From: Nemertoderma westbladi
Lineage: Eukaryota > Xenacoelomorpha > Nemertodermatida > Nemertodermatidae
Direction: 5' to 3'
NCBI GenBank assembly: GCA_032718475.1
Contig: JAUCBJ010006857.1
Coordinates: 1 to 62,868, forward strand
Length of the DNA stretch: 62,868 nt
The notes under the pieces were generated by a model. The model had not been told where the DNA came from and did not search any database. It saw only the letters and a list, made by a program, of their open reading frames with translations. The translations under genes and the position numbers were made by a program. Shown one piece after another: positions 1 through 8,945 of this stretch. Every line of letters starts with the position of its first letter. Position 1 is the stretch's first letter.

Positions 1-1
1 T

Positions 2-763
2 GCCTTAGAAAGGTTCAGGGACCACAAAGGTGGGACGATCGCAGTGATATACAGCGACAACGGCACCAACTTTGTGGGCGCAGAGAGTGAAATGGCAGAG
101 GCCTTAGACATCTTGGAAGGGGAAGAAGTCAGAGCAGCCATGAGACGACGAGGGGTTAAGTGGGAGAGAAGGACGCCGTATGCACCACATACACTAGGAT
201 GCGTCGAGAGACTGGTGGGCAGTTCAAAGCGTCTAATGACGAAGCTAATGAACACCCACATGGTCACTGAGGACGTCTTACGGACAGTACTTGCGAAGTG
301 CGAGGGGATCATTAATAGCAGACCGCTATATCCGGAGAATGACGACCCTGAGTCACTAGACGTGCTAACGCCTAGCCATTTCCTAATGGAAAGACCAGCG
401 ACCATCGATATGCGGGGTGTAGACCCAGATGACATACACTCCCGCCAAAGTTGGAAAGTCGCAAAGGCAATAAGCGCTGAGTATTGGAGGAGGTGGGTCG
501 AGGAATACCTACCCACGCTCCATAAGCGAAGCAAATGGAGGAAACCGAACAGGGAGTTAAGAGCAGGAGATCTTGTAATCGTTACGGATGATACTATCAT
601 CAACAACCAGTGGCGGTTGGCGAGAGTTGTAGACACCTACTCCGACGAGGACGGAAGAGTCCGATCGGTAGAAGTGCGGATAGGTGGAAAGATAGGTGCG
701 AAGGACAGAAAAACCTACAGGAGAGCAGTAGGGAAATGCTGTCTTCTAGAAGGGGCACCTTAG
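2..763 (+). CDS. BEL/Pao integrase, C-terminal part (element 1)
   Basis: This is the 3' end of a BEL/Pao pol gene; the reading frame is already open at base 2, so the gene starts outside the window. The integrase core is recognisable: YSDNGTNF at about base 50 carries the second catalytic Asp, and CVERLVGS near base 206 carries the catalytic Glu, 50 residues later, a BEL-like D-E spacing. It is followed by the C-terminal domain typical of BEL integrases (DLVIV, WRLARVV, VEVRIGGK). Integrase joins element cDNA to host DNA in the nucleus. The frame is undisturbed to its stop, unlike the related minus-strand copy at 54619-55877, which has the same motifs. The family assignment is from motif recognition, not a search. 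Confidence 0.9.
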   Translation, partial: ALERFRDHKGGTIAVIYSDNGTNFVGAESEMAEALDILEGEEVRAAMRRRGVKWERRTPYAPHTLGCVERLVGSSKRLMTKLMNTHMVTEDVLRTVLAKCEGIINSRPLYPENDDPESLDVLTPSHFLMERPATIDMRGVDPDDIHSRQSWKVAKAISAEYWRRWVEEYLPTLHKRSKWRKPNRELRAGDLVIVTDDTIINNQWRLARVVDTYSDEDGRVRSVEVRIGGKIGAKDRKTYRRAVGKCCLLEGAP

Positions 764-884
764 AAGTGGAGTTAGTGCTTAGTTTAGTCGTCCAAGTTTT
801 GGACTGAGGGGGGTGGGATTGAGGGCGAGACGCCCTTCCCACATATAAAATTTGAAAAATAAAATAAAAATAAAATAATAGTAC

Positions 885-1110
885 ATGAGTAGGTACGCAG
901 TTAGTAGGCAGAAGGTACGTAGTACCTAATTAGTTATTCGGTACGTAGTACCTAGAGTTAGTTAGTTAGTTAGTAGGTACGTAGTACCTAGAGTTAGTTA
1001 GAGGGTTAGTAGGTACGTAGTACCTAGTTAGAGAAGTTAGTTAGTAGGTATGTAATACCTAGAGTTAGTTAGAGGGTTAGTAGGTACGCAGTACCTAGTT
1101 AGAGAAGTTA
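885..1110 (+). repeat. Irregular GGTACGTAGTACC / GTTAGTTAG repeats
   Basis: A run of imperfect units built from GTTAGTTAG and GGTACGTAGTACC with variable spacing. It leads into the regular 36-bp array that follows. It lies between the integrase stop and ORF3 of BEL element 1. Confidence 0.8.
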
Positions 1111-1605
1111 GTTAGAGGGTACGTAGTACCGGTAGTTAGAGTTAGAGTTAGAGGGTATGTGGTACCGTTAGTTAGAGTTAGAGTTAGAGGGTACGTAGTA
1201 CCGTTAGTTAGAGTTAGAGTTAGAGGGTACGTAGTACCGTTAGTTAGAGTTAGAGTTAGAGGGTACGTAGTACCGTTAGTTAGAGTTAGAGTTAGAGGGT
1301 ACGTAGTACCGTTAGTTAGAGTTAGAGTTAGAGGGTATGTAGTACCGTTAGTTAGAGTTAGAGTTAGAGGGTACGTAGTACCGTTAGTTAGAGTTAGAGT
1401 TAGAGGGTACGTAGTACCGTTAGTTAGAGTTAGAGTTAGAGGGTACATAGTACCGTTAGTTAGAGTTAGAGTTGGAGGGTACGTGGTACCGTTAGTTAGA
1501 GTTAGAGTTAGAGGGTACGTAGTACCGGTAGTTAGAGTTAGAGTTAGAGGGTACGTGGTGCCGTTAGTTAGAGTTAGAGTTAGAGGGTACGTGGTACCAT
1601 TAGAG
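1110..1605 (+). repeat. 36-bp minisatellite, about 14 units
   Basis: Regular 36-bp units of the form GGTACGTAGTACC followed by GTTAGTTAGAGTTAGAGTT and AGAG. Each unit carries GGTAC-GTA-GTACC, a perfect 5-bp stem with a 3-nt loop, so the transcript could form a row of small hairpins. Because 36 is divisible by three, both strands read as long open frames of a 12-residue repeat (VPLVRVRVRGYV on plus); these are shadows of the repeat, not evidence for a gene. A few units carry single changes (GGTATGTAG, GGTACATAG, GGTACGTGG). Confidence 0.95.
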
Positions 1606-2101
1606 AGAGAGAGAGTAAGAGGTAGAAAGGTATATAAGATATAGATATTAGTTAGCAGTAAGTAGCGTTAATAGCGAGAAGGGGGGGCATATGAGTACAG
1701 CTGGGTAAATCGTGTGGCCACACGACATATACTGCTGTACTGCATAGACCCACAGAGTAGGCCAGAATGTGGATTAGAGAATAGAATAATCCATAGACAG
1801 TAGTAAGTAGTAGGACAGTAGAATCAAAGTAAATAGAAAATAAATAAAATAGGGCTAAAAATTGTAGAATAGTGGCAACACAAGGGAAGTTATTCTAGAA
1901 CATAATAAAAGTAACGGACAGAAATTGTAAATTACGCTCATTTACTAGCTTCGAAATTAATTAGGAATAATTTAGGTTAAAAGGCGCAGTTAAGTAGAAG
2001 TAGGCCATTATCGAACTGTACAGAACATCCTAGATACATCACTCATCTGTATTGCGCCTTGGTAAGGCACCACCTTGCAGGTGAGCGAGTGAACGTTCGG
2101 A
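1606..2101 (+). other. Spacer and leader of ORF3
   Basis: AT-rich noncoding sequence. Just before ORF3, around 2070-2090, CCACCTTGCAG followed by GTGAGC resembles overlapping splice acceptor and donor signals. If used as an acceptor it could give a subgenomic ORF3 mRNA, as for retroviral env; this is inference. The GTGAGCG-containing leader is recognisable in element 2 at about 53985-54010 (minus), but the acceptor-like TTGCAG is not conserved there. Confidence 0.4.
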
Positions 2102-3139
2102 ATGGCGAGTAAGTTGATCAGAAAGAGAACGGCGGAGTCAGGAGGAAAGGAGATACTGGTGGATTTCACCGAGAGACATCCGGAAGAGAAGACGAGAGGA
2201 TACTACGAGAGGTTGGAAAGGGGTCACGCGGCACGAGCGCTGCAGGATCACTTCCGGGAGGCGCACGAACAGCAGCTGGTCGGGACCTACGGGACCCCCT
2301 CGCTAGACAACGCGATCTTCCAACACTTCCACTACGTAGTGAAAGGGGACGAGGCGAAATTCGGGATTCCGAAATACCCGAGGGAATCACCGAGGAAGGA
2401 CTGGAAAAGATTCATAGAGTCCGTCAACAGAGGAGAATATATGATCCTAGATGACGAGGGAACCGTGGAAGACGAAGCGGGTTCGAGACGAGGAACGGCA
2501 GGGTCGGCCAGGACCATACTCCTACATTTGGCAGCGCCAAATGGGGACATCTTCTTATTCGACCTAGGGACGTATGGGAAGAAGGACGGGCCGAAATTAG
2601 ACCGATTACCGAAAGCGGTACAAGTCTTAGTAAGAGAGAAGTCGACGACGAAAGTGGGATCGGCGATTCGCGAGGACGCGGAGAGGATCATCGGTCCGGA
2701 CGCCACCAACCTCCTGGATATGCAGAAAGTCTTTATGGCTATGACGGCACCGGATGGATTGGGGGTAGTCGGAAACACAGGCCAATGCGGGGCGGTGGCA
2801 ATGGGCCAATTATTGGGGCTCGTATGCCACAAACCGATGGACTGGGGAAAGTTTAGGGAAGAATACGGGGCAGAACTAGCGAACTCGCTAAAGTGGGGAG
2901 CGAGACCAGGAAAGCAAGAGGTATATCAATTCCGCAGAGGAGCGATAAAGGTATATCAGAAGCGATATATCCTGCAGGAAGACTGGATCATGATAAGTTT
3001 GCTTAACTTATTTATGACCGTGGTTATCGAGAGGGAACCAGGGGCATTTCTGTTATCGGGATCACCCCTAAGCTACAGGAGAGCCTTTAAAGTGGCCTTC
3101 GACGGTCTGGTAGACCACCCGGGGCTGAAGGGCGAGTAG
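2102..3139 (+). CDS. ORF3, N-terminal part: DEDD (RNase D-like) 3'-5' exonuclease-like domain
   Basis: 345 codons from ATG 2102 to TAG 3137-3139. Residues about 113-290 have the layout of a DEDD 3'-5' exonuclease of the RNase D/EXD family: motif I as D117-D118-E119 (D-x-E) in an ILDDEG context; a strand pair ILLHLAAPNG..IFLFDL (139-155); motif II KVGSAIREDAERI with D192; D206 in NLLDMQK; GLGVVG (219-224); and KWGARP..QEVY (264-275), like the 'W..RPL...Q..YA' region. The last metal ligand, normally Asp four residues after Tyr, appears to be Arg279, so activity may be lost or altered. The N-terminal 110 residues are basic and unassigned. The start is supported by a conserved start region in element 2 (53984, minus). 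The call rests on pattern recognition only; Gag-like or novel alternatives remain possible. Confidence 0.6.
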   Translation: MASKLIRKRTAESGGKEILVDFTERHPEEKTRGYYERLERGHAARALQDHFREAHEQQLVGTYGTPSLDNAIFQHFHYVVKGDEAKFGIPKYPRESPRKDWKRFIESVNRGEYMILDDEGTVEDEAGSRRGTAGSARTILLHLAAPNGDIFLFDLGTYGKKDGPKLDRLPKAVQVLVREKSTTKVGSAIREDAERIIGPDATNLLDMQKVFMAMTAPDGLGVVGNTGQCGAVAMGQLLGLVCHKPMDWGKFREEYGAELANSLKWGARPGKQEVYQFRRGAIKVYQKRYILQEDWIMISLLNLFMTVVIEREPGAFLLSGSPLSYRRAFKVAFDGLVDHPGLKGE

Positions 3140-4651
3140 GTATACTATAACAGCCGGCATCTGGTAAACGGGGAGACAGATACACCGTATCAGAGATGGG
3201 AGCAGCTAGAAGCGGATAGACGAGAAGCAAAGCGACTGGAAGAAGTCGCCAGACGGGAGAGGATAGAAGCAGAGGAGAGGGAAGAGGAGGCCAGGACACA
3301 GAGTTACGGCTTCGAGGAACAGGCAGGCCTAGATGAACTTCATTGGACTTCATCAGGGAGTTCGGGGGAGTCTCTAGGGCGAGAATTGGGATGGACGGTG
3401 GGATCACCGAAACAGTCGACGTCAGGGTTGCAAACGATGCCCATACCAGAGGGCGCCGAGGGCGACCAACCGCCAAGGAAGTTAAGGGAGCTAGAGGGAT
3501 GGAGAGCTACGGGCGAGAGCCAAGGCGGGAAGGGACATAGTGGATCCATCGGGATACCGGGGTTGGAAACACTACCAGAAGAGGAGGACGACGGCGACGA
3601 GTTCGGAGAGATGCCGCCCATCGAGAGGATAGGCCACTCGGACACGGACTGGGTTGGCGGAAGGGTGGTGACGGCCAGTGGGGCGAGGGCCTTCTGGAAC
3701 AGATCCAGCAAGCGGACCTGGGTGCACGAGGAGCCGGCGATGGATTTCGCGGGGAGCACCATCAGGTTGGGCGAACAACCGGGGACGGCACCACGGATAG
3801 TATTCGGGGAGACGATGCCCGAGAGGGGCGGAGAGATCGATGTAGATAGAGAGGCCAACGTAGAGAAGTTCGCCTACCAGCGACTCCACAGACCGCGGAG
3901 ATCGCTTGGGACGAAGGACGAGGTGGGACGGGAGACATTGGTACTCGGCTGCGACTATTGTGGGAGACAGACCCACCAAGAAAAGAATTGCCTTTACCGG
4001 TTCCAAAAGGGAACTTTTTGTCTCTACTGCCGAGAACAAAGCCACAGGATGGGGGCGTGCCCACGGTTGCATAATCGATGTACAAAGTGCCACTTTCGGG
4101 GACACTACGGACGCGAGTGCGACTGGATGAACGACGAGGAGAAGTTCACAAGGTTCGAGGAGTGGGCCGACGTCGGGGCCATGACGCGCCAGCGCATGAA
4201 GGCCCAGGAGTTTAAGTGGGGTTTCTTCCTTATCAATCAGGAGACTCACATGGAAATCATAAAGCGGAGGCTACCGTTTACCTACCAAGAGGTAGCAACG
4301 GCGGCGTCGTACGCTGGAGTGATGAACACGCAAAGGTATCTGGACAGGTGGACGCCAGACAACCGAAGGGAGTTTAGGGATTTCTTGGCGGAGCACGTAC
4401 CAAAGGCAATGAAAATGATCCTATGGGACGCCACCAGAGGGAGACAACCGGGCCACTCTGAGGGGCCACCGGCGAAGCGATATCGGGCACTAATAACACC
4501 AGCGCCCAAGGAGCCAACGACCGGGATCAGCAGGGAGGTGGCGGCGAAGGTCCGAAAACAGAAGGCGGATAATGCCAGAGGAACGGTGATAACCAAGAAA
4601 CGACCCAGGGAAGAGGACGCCAGGGGGAACTATCCCCAGAGGAACAGATAG
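3140..4651 (+). CDS. ORF3, downstream part: coiled coil, three CCHC zinc knuckles, basic tail
   Basis: Directly after the TAG at 3137-3139 the same frame stays open for about 500 codons to the stop at 4649-4651, so ORF3 is one reading frame with a single in-frame amber codon. No ATG marks the start. First comes a Glu/Arg-rich, probably coiled-coil stretch (3180-3300), then an acidic linker. Next are three perfect C-x2-C-x4-H-x4-C zinc knuckles at about 3950-4120 (CDYC..H..C, CLYC..H..C, CTKC..H..C), which usually bind single-stranded nucleic acid. The C-terminus has two basic clusters resembling nuclear localisation signals (PPAKRYR near 4466-4486, KKRPREE near 4595-4615). Amber readthrough or an inactivating mutation are both possible. 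Confidence 0.7.
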   Translation, partial: VYYNSRHLVNGETDTPYQRWEQLEADRREAKRLEEVARRERIEAEEREEEARTQSYGFEEQAGLDELHWTSSGSSGESLGRELGWTVGSPKQSTSGLQTMPIPEGAEGDQPPRKLRELEGWRATGESQGGKGHSGSIGIPGLETLPEEEDDGDEFGEMPPIERIGHSDTDWVGGRVVTASGARAFWNRSSKRTWVHEEPAMDFAGSTIRLGEQPGTAPRIVFGETMPERGGEIDVDREANVEKFAYQRLHRPRRSLGTKDEVGRETLVLGCDYCGRQTHQEKNCLYRFQKGTFCLYCREQSHRMGACPRLHNRCTKCHFRGHYGRECDWMNDEEKFTRFEEWADVGAMTRQRMKAQEFKWGFFLINQETHMEIIKRRLPFTYQEVATAASYAGVMNTQRYLDRWTPDNRREFRDFLAEHVPKAMKMILWDATRGRQPGHSEGPPAKRYRALITPAPKEPTTGISREVAAKVRKQKADNARGTVITKKRPREEDARGNYPQRNR

Positions 4652-5328
4652 GTTCCCGGAGTCGAGGGAGAGAGACTGGGACTTGGACGTGGTACGCCTG
4701 GAAGGCGCCGCGTGGGACGTACGAACTATTAAGTACAAATCTAATTAATGCAAATAATCATATAAGTGCAATTTGTATGTACGTACGTAGTAATTAGTAA
4801 TCTAGAAATATATACGTTCGGAGTAAGTACTATAGTCATACAACCTTTCTCAATTAGCTACTGGGACTGGGGGATAACTGACTATGGGACTATGGACGAG
4901 ACACCAGACAATTCCACACTTCTTGAGTGCGACGGCACAAGAGGGGGGGGGGGGGAGATTTGTCAGAAGGGATGGGACAGTCAGAGTGAGGTTGAGGGAC
5001 GGAGTAATAGTGCGGAGTGCGGAGAGTGTGCGGACGCAATTCTAGCGTGGGGGGGGGGGAGAATAAGAGGTTGAGTGAGGGACGAGGAGGTCCAAGTGTA
5101 TGAGAGAGTTAGAGTGAGAGTGAAGAGGAGATGGGGCGGAAGTGTTGGGGAAACAAAAGTTGCGTGAGAGGTGAGCGCGATCGGCCCGACATGAGACGCC
5201 AGGCACACAGGGTAGCGTTATCATACCCATAGGGGGCGGTCTGGAAAGAGTCTCCAAGAGAAAAGAATTCCACCCCACACCCGATACTAGATCGGGATCC
5301 AGCGGGATTGTAGCGCACTTTTTGGTTG
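4652..5328 (+). other. 3' noncoding region of BEL element 1 with G-runs
   Basis: Noncoding. It holds runs of 13 G (4943-4955) and 9 G (near 5050). The segment 4840-4880 matches element 2 on the minus strand near 53750-53770, showing that the two elements share this region beyond ORF3. Confidence 0.6.
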
Positions 5329-5366
5329 ATGCTATCTTCTTACCGGGAAGATAGCATGGGGGGGAG
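5329..5366 (+). promoter_or_regulatory. Hairpin plus purine run before the 3' LTR (probable polypurine tract)
   Basis: ATGCTATCTTC (5329-5339) pairs perfectly with GAAGATAGCAT (5347-5357) around a 7-nt loop. It is followed at once by GGGGGGGAG (5358-5366) and then the LTR TGTTAG. The purine run is in the right place for the plus-strand primer of reverse transcription. Element 2 has a different-sequence hairpin (53459-53481) and a C-run (53432-53442; G-run in its own orientation) at the same position. Confidence 0.6.
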
Positions 5367-5915
5367 TGTTAGCTTATTCAATCCCGCTAACACCCCATAA
5401 AGTTATAAGCCGATAAGCAATATTGGGAGCCACGAGATTGGGCAATTAACCAACTCGTGCCATCCCAATAAGAGTGGGAAGGAAGCACACAATAAAGGGT
5501 CAGGGGCCAAACCCCTAACCCAGAGAGTACAGGTGGAGTGAACGGGAACACTCCACGGGGCGCCAACAAGGGTATCAACCAATCAGAGGGGGGCAAGGCA
5601 TCGATTGAGTAGAGCAATAAGGCCACCGTGCAATATAACCAGTAACACAATGTCAGTAATTCAGTTATCTCAGTGCAGTGTAGGTTAGTTAGTTTAGATA
5701 GGGGAGCACGGGACTTTAGTTACCGTATCCCGCCTTCCGTATATTATATTACAGTCATCATATCTATATCTTATACCTATCAATTATTATACACCGAATA
5801 TTATTATACACCGAATATCAGAAGTCATTCACTATTTCCGTTTACTCTTTATACACGGCGGGGACGCGTAAACTAAACACCGGATAAATCGGGATTCCTC
5901 CTGGATCCCGTCACA
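5367..5915 (+). repeat. 3' LTR of BEL element 1 (549 bp)
   Basis: Starts TGTTAGC right after the purine run and ends CCCGTCACA. The end region (ACGCGTAAACTAAA..CGGG..GATCCCGTCACA) matches the LTR ends of element 2 at 47756 and 62723 in reverse complement. The left boundary is inferred from the purine run and the TG start, because the partner LTR is outside the window. Confidence 0.7.
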
Positions 5916-8610
5916 CTGCATGCATCAATTATCATCAAATGTGTCCAAACTTAGTTAGATACCAAAATTTTATTTTTTGGAGCAAGGGAACTAGTACAGC
6001 AGGAACATGGCCAGAATCTACCCTTTGGTGCAAGTGACTCTTATTCTCAGTTTTCGCAATGGACAACTAAAGGAGGTGGGGGGTTGCTAACTTATATAAA
6101 AAGAGGCTGGTGCCACAATAGACCTACAGTTTCTGAAGCTATATCTACCCCAGATATTGAAATGCTGGCTATAATATGCAGACCAAGATACCTACCTTCG
6201 AATTTTTCAAGTATTGTGGTTGTTAATCTATATATTCGTCCTCAGGCTCATTGGCCAGTCACAAGAAAGTTACTCAGGAATGGGTTTACAAATCTCTTAA
6301 GAAAACAGCCACGTGGTTATTATATAGTGGTGGGTGATATGAATAAACCAAAATTCGGCTTCCTAGAGTCATTGAATTTACATAATGTTGTTGATGGCCC
6401 GACTTTCATTCCAGTGGATTCGCAATTAGATATTGCCTATATTTCAAATGTTGAGGTTTACAAATGCCATATTCGTGCACCACTTGGTACATCTAACCAC
6501 AAATCGATTTTTCTTGAACCAGTTCAAAATTGTAACAATAAACACAAACCAAAAACTGAGTTTATAAGGATTCGTGATTTGTCAGTAAGTAACCCGAATG
6601 TTGATACCGTTCGCCAAGTGTTAAGTGAGACAGACTGGGAAATTTTTTATCGCAATGACAACCTGGATGACGCGGTTGATGCGGTAGAGAGCTATATTAA
6701 GTTTGTTATTGATGATAAGCTTCCACTTAAGAAGGTTAAATTGTTGAATATCGATAAGCGCCTACCTTGTAACAGTTCTGAATTGAAGACATTACTTAAG
6801 GAAAAACAACAGGCAATCAGAGTAAAAGATAATGCTCAACGTAATATTATACAGAGGAAAATAAATAAATTGGTTTTCCAAAGGCGACAATGTGAGTTTA
6901 CAACAATGTCGAAGGACGAGCTTTACAAACTTTCACAGCGTATTCTACGTGATAAATATCCAACGTTGGATTTCAATAAGGATGAGCTCAATAAATTGAA
7001 TAATTTCTTTACACGCTTCAATGAGGATGTATATAAAGATGATACTGAATTCCTTAATGATCAACAGCCTTGTCATGAAACGATAAGTTCAGTCGTAGTT
7101 GAAAAACAATTTCGGAAGTTGAAGGTAACAACTGCGAAAGGTCCAGGTGTTTTAGAAGCTAACATTTACAAAACATTTGCAAAGGAATTGTCATGTCCTT
7201 ATGCATATCTATTCACAAATAGTTTTCAATTGCAATCGTATCCATCTTCATGGAGCAATGCATTAGTAAATTCTTTGCCTAAACGAAATGACTCGTCAAT
7301 TGAAGACCTTAAAAGTTTGAGGCCAGTCTGTGTTACACCTATTAGCGCAAGAACTTTGGATAAGTTTGGACTTGACACTTTTCGGGAATCAACTGTGACA
7401 ACGGATGATAAATTTCAATTTGCGTATAAAAAAGGGTTATCAACTGCGGATGCTATAGCTACATTACTACATCAAGTAATATCAGGCATGGAAAGTCGGT
7501 CTACTATTGTTAAATGCATTTTTGTTGATTATACATCTGCTTTCAATACAGTTCTTCAAAATAAATTTTTGAACAGATTAAAATTAGAACTCGCTCCTCA
7601 AAAGCGCTGGTTGTCAAATTGGCTACACTCATATATGGCTAATTTTACTCAAGTCGTTAAATGTGGTAAATTGCGCTCAAACAGTTGTAGGCTTGAGGTC
7701 GGTTTCCCTCAAGGTGGCCCAATGAGCGGCCCACTTTTTACGAAAGACACCGACAACATCAGGAGCTCTGACGGAAGTATAGGCAAGTATTCCGATGACA
7801 CCAGACAACTTCAAGCAATTAAAAGTAGAGTCGATAATGATATTTATATCATGAAAGTTCAAGAACTTGTGGAGATATCGTCAACAAAAAACTTGAAAAT
7901 AAATCCGAAAAAATCGGAAGAGCTTTGTTTTCTACCAATTAATATGAAAAATGATGAATTGATAGCTGTTGCTAATGAGCAGGTACAGATTGAAGGTGTG
8001 AATGTCCCACGTAGGAAGACTGTAAAATACTTAGGGGTTCACATCAGCGACAACTTTTCATTTAAAGTCCACATATCTGAGGTAATTAAAAAAGCTAATT
8101 TTGCGGTTAGACAGTTCAGTTTTTTTGTTAGGTTTACTAATCGGAAAACAAAAATTTTCCTTTTTCAAACATATATAGTGCCTATCTATTTGTACTGTGC
8201 CGTTGTTTGGGTACCCACTCTACATGACAATGGTAGGAAGAAATTAGTGAGGCCAATAAAACTATATGCAAAACATTCAGACGTAGACAAGAAACACTAT
8301 ATTTCGTTAATAAATGTTGCCTTTGAAAAGCAATATGTCGATTTTGTAAATAAAATTGTACAGGATTCGAACCACCCACTACATGAACAGCTTGTGATTA
8401 ACAAATCAGCTCCTGCTACCAGAAGTGAATATATTTTACCAGCTATACGAACTCAACGTTTTAGTGACTCATTTATTCCTACTGCTATGCGATATTTGAT
8501 AAACGGTACAATTCCTACATATTTGCTTACATAAACCTTGATGAACTTTACCCACAGTTTTTAGTGTTTTTACCCATATTATTTTATAAACAAACTAAAT
8601 GTGTTATTTA
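5916..8610 (+). mobile_element. 5'-truncated LINE, CR1/L2-like
   Basis: Non-LTR retrotransposon fragment lying directly against the BEL LTR end. It keeps most of an AP-endonuclease domain and a reverse transcriptase on one open frame; the 5' UTR and the start of the endonuclease are missing. AT-rich, unlike the GC-richer BEL element 1. Confidence 0.8.
6084..8534 (+). CDS. LINE endonuclease-reverse transcriptase (partial)
   Basis: 816 codons. N-terminal part: C-terminal half of an APE-type endonuclease (VVGDMNKPKFG near residue 92, LDIAYISN, GTSNHKS as the usual SDH motif with S-N-H). It nicks target DNA to prime reverse transcription. Then a CR1/L2-type reverse transcriptase: IFVDYTSAFNTV (motif A, Asp present), FPQGGPMSGPLF (motif B region), and KYSDDT as the catalytic box (normally FADD or YADD), then KYLGVHISDNFSF. 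The in-frame sequence before 6084 also reads like endonuclease (WTTKGGG), so the true start is upstream and lost. The frame is intact to the stop, but the element is 5'-truncated. Confidence 0.8.
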   Translation: MLTYIKRGWCHNRPTVSEAISTPDIEMLAIICRPRYLPSNFSSIVVVNLYIRPQAHWPVTRKLLRNGFTNLLRKQPRGYYIVVGDMNKPKFGFLESLNLHNVVDGPTFIPVDSQLDIAYISNVEVYKCHIRAPLGTSNHKSIFLEPVQNCNNKHKPKTEFIRIRDLSVSNPNVDTVRQVLSETDWEIFYRNDNLDDAVDAVESYIKFVIDDKLPLKKVKLLNIDKRLPCNSSELKTLLKEKQQAIRVKDNAQRNIIQRKINKLVFQRRQCEFTTMSKDELYKLSQRILRDKYPTLDFNKDELNKLNNFFTRFNEDVYKDDTEFLNDQQPCHETISSVVVEKQFRKLKVTTAKGPGVLEANIYKTFAKELSCPYAYLFTNSFQLQSYPSSWSNALVNSLPKRNDSSIEDLKSLRPVCVTPISARTLDKFGLDTFRESTVTTDDKFQFAYKKGLSTADAIATLLHQVISGMESRSTIVKCIFVDYTSAFNTVLQNKFLNRLKLELAPQKRWLSNWLHSYMANFTQVVKCGKLRSNSCRLEVGFPQGGPMSGPLFTKDTDNIRSSDGSIGKYSDDTRQLQAIKSRVDNDIYIMKVQELVEISSTKNLKINPKKSEELCFLPINMKNDELIAVANEQVQIEGVNVPRRKTVKYLGVHISDNFSFKVHISEVIKKANFAVRQFSFFVRFTNRKTKIFLFQTYIVPIYLYCAVVWVPTLHDNGRKKLVRPIKLYAKHSDVDKKHYISLINVAFEKQYVDFVNKIVQDSNHPLHEQLVINKSAPATRSEYILPAIRTQRFSDSFIPTAMRYLINGTIPTYLLT

Positions 8611-8740
8611 ATTAATGGCGATTGTTTTCCTCTATTATGTAATTAGACCCTTTTACTATGTTTGTTTTTATTTAATTAATGGCGATTGTTTTCCTCTATA
8701 TGTAATTAGACCCTTTTACTATGTTTGTTTTTACTTAATT
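8611..8740 (+). repeat. Tandem duplication, 64-bp unit, two copies
   Basis: ATTAATGGCGATTGTTTTCC and its following sequence occur at 8611 and again at 8675, the second copy 2 bp shorter. It lies in the 3' tail of the LINE. Confidence 0.85.
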
Positions 8741-8945
8741 TATATTTTATTATATTTTACTAAATTATTTTATGAACCAAATATTTATGAACCATAAAAG
8801 AGAATCAACCTACAATTAATTAATTATGATTATTTATATTTTGATCAATAACTTATCCCGTTTTAACATATGAACTGCATACCGTTTATTGAAAGTTGCT
8901 ATAATTAATTATTTTTTATGGTTTAATTTCAGATTGCTGGGATGA
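8741..8945. other. AT-rich spacer with a possible splice acceptor
   Basis: No gene seen. A pyrimidine-rich TTTAATTTCAG near 8922-8933 resembles a 3' splice site just before the next ORF. Confidence 0.35.

Larger units (their letters stand above)
1..5915 (+). mobile_element. BEL/Pao retrotransposon element 1, 3' part with extra 3' ORF
   Basis: Order on the plus strand: integrase tail (to 763), noncoding spacer with a 36-bp minisatellite, ORF3 (2102-4651), a spacer with G-runs, a hairpin at 5329-5357, a purine run at 5358-5366, and the 3' LTR at 5367-5915. The same order, with most of ORF3 deleted, is seen in element 2 on the minus strand (62868 down to 47756). Shared landmarks include a GGGCGAGACGCCCTTCCC segment just after pol, the start of ORF3, a segment around 4840-4880 (CAATTAGCTACTGGGACTGG) and the LTR end (TCCCGTCACA). 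The 5' half of element 1 lies outside the window. Confidence 0.85.

Noticed and set aside
1095-1644. Long open frames on both strands encoding 12-residue repeats (VPLVRVRVRGYV; TYPLTLTLTNG)
   Set aside because: The 36-bp unit length keeps any frame open; this is the shadow of a noncoding minisatellite.
806-5915. A giant 5.1-kb LTR starting at TGAGGGCGAGACGCC and containing ORF3
   Set aside because: A 549-bp LTR beginning after the G-run at 5358 fits better: TG start after a purine tract, and about 540 bp for the matching LTR of element 2. The giant version cannot be fully excluded because the partner LTR is outside the window.
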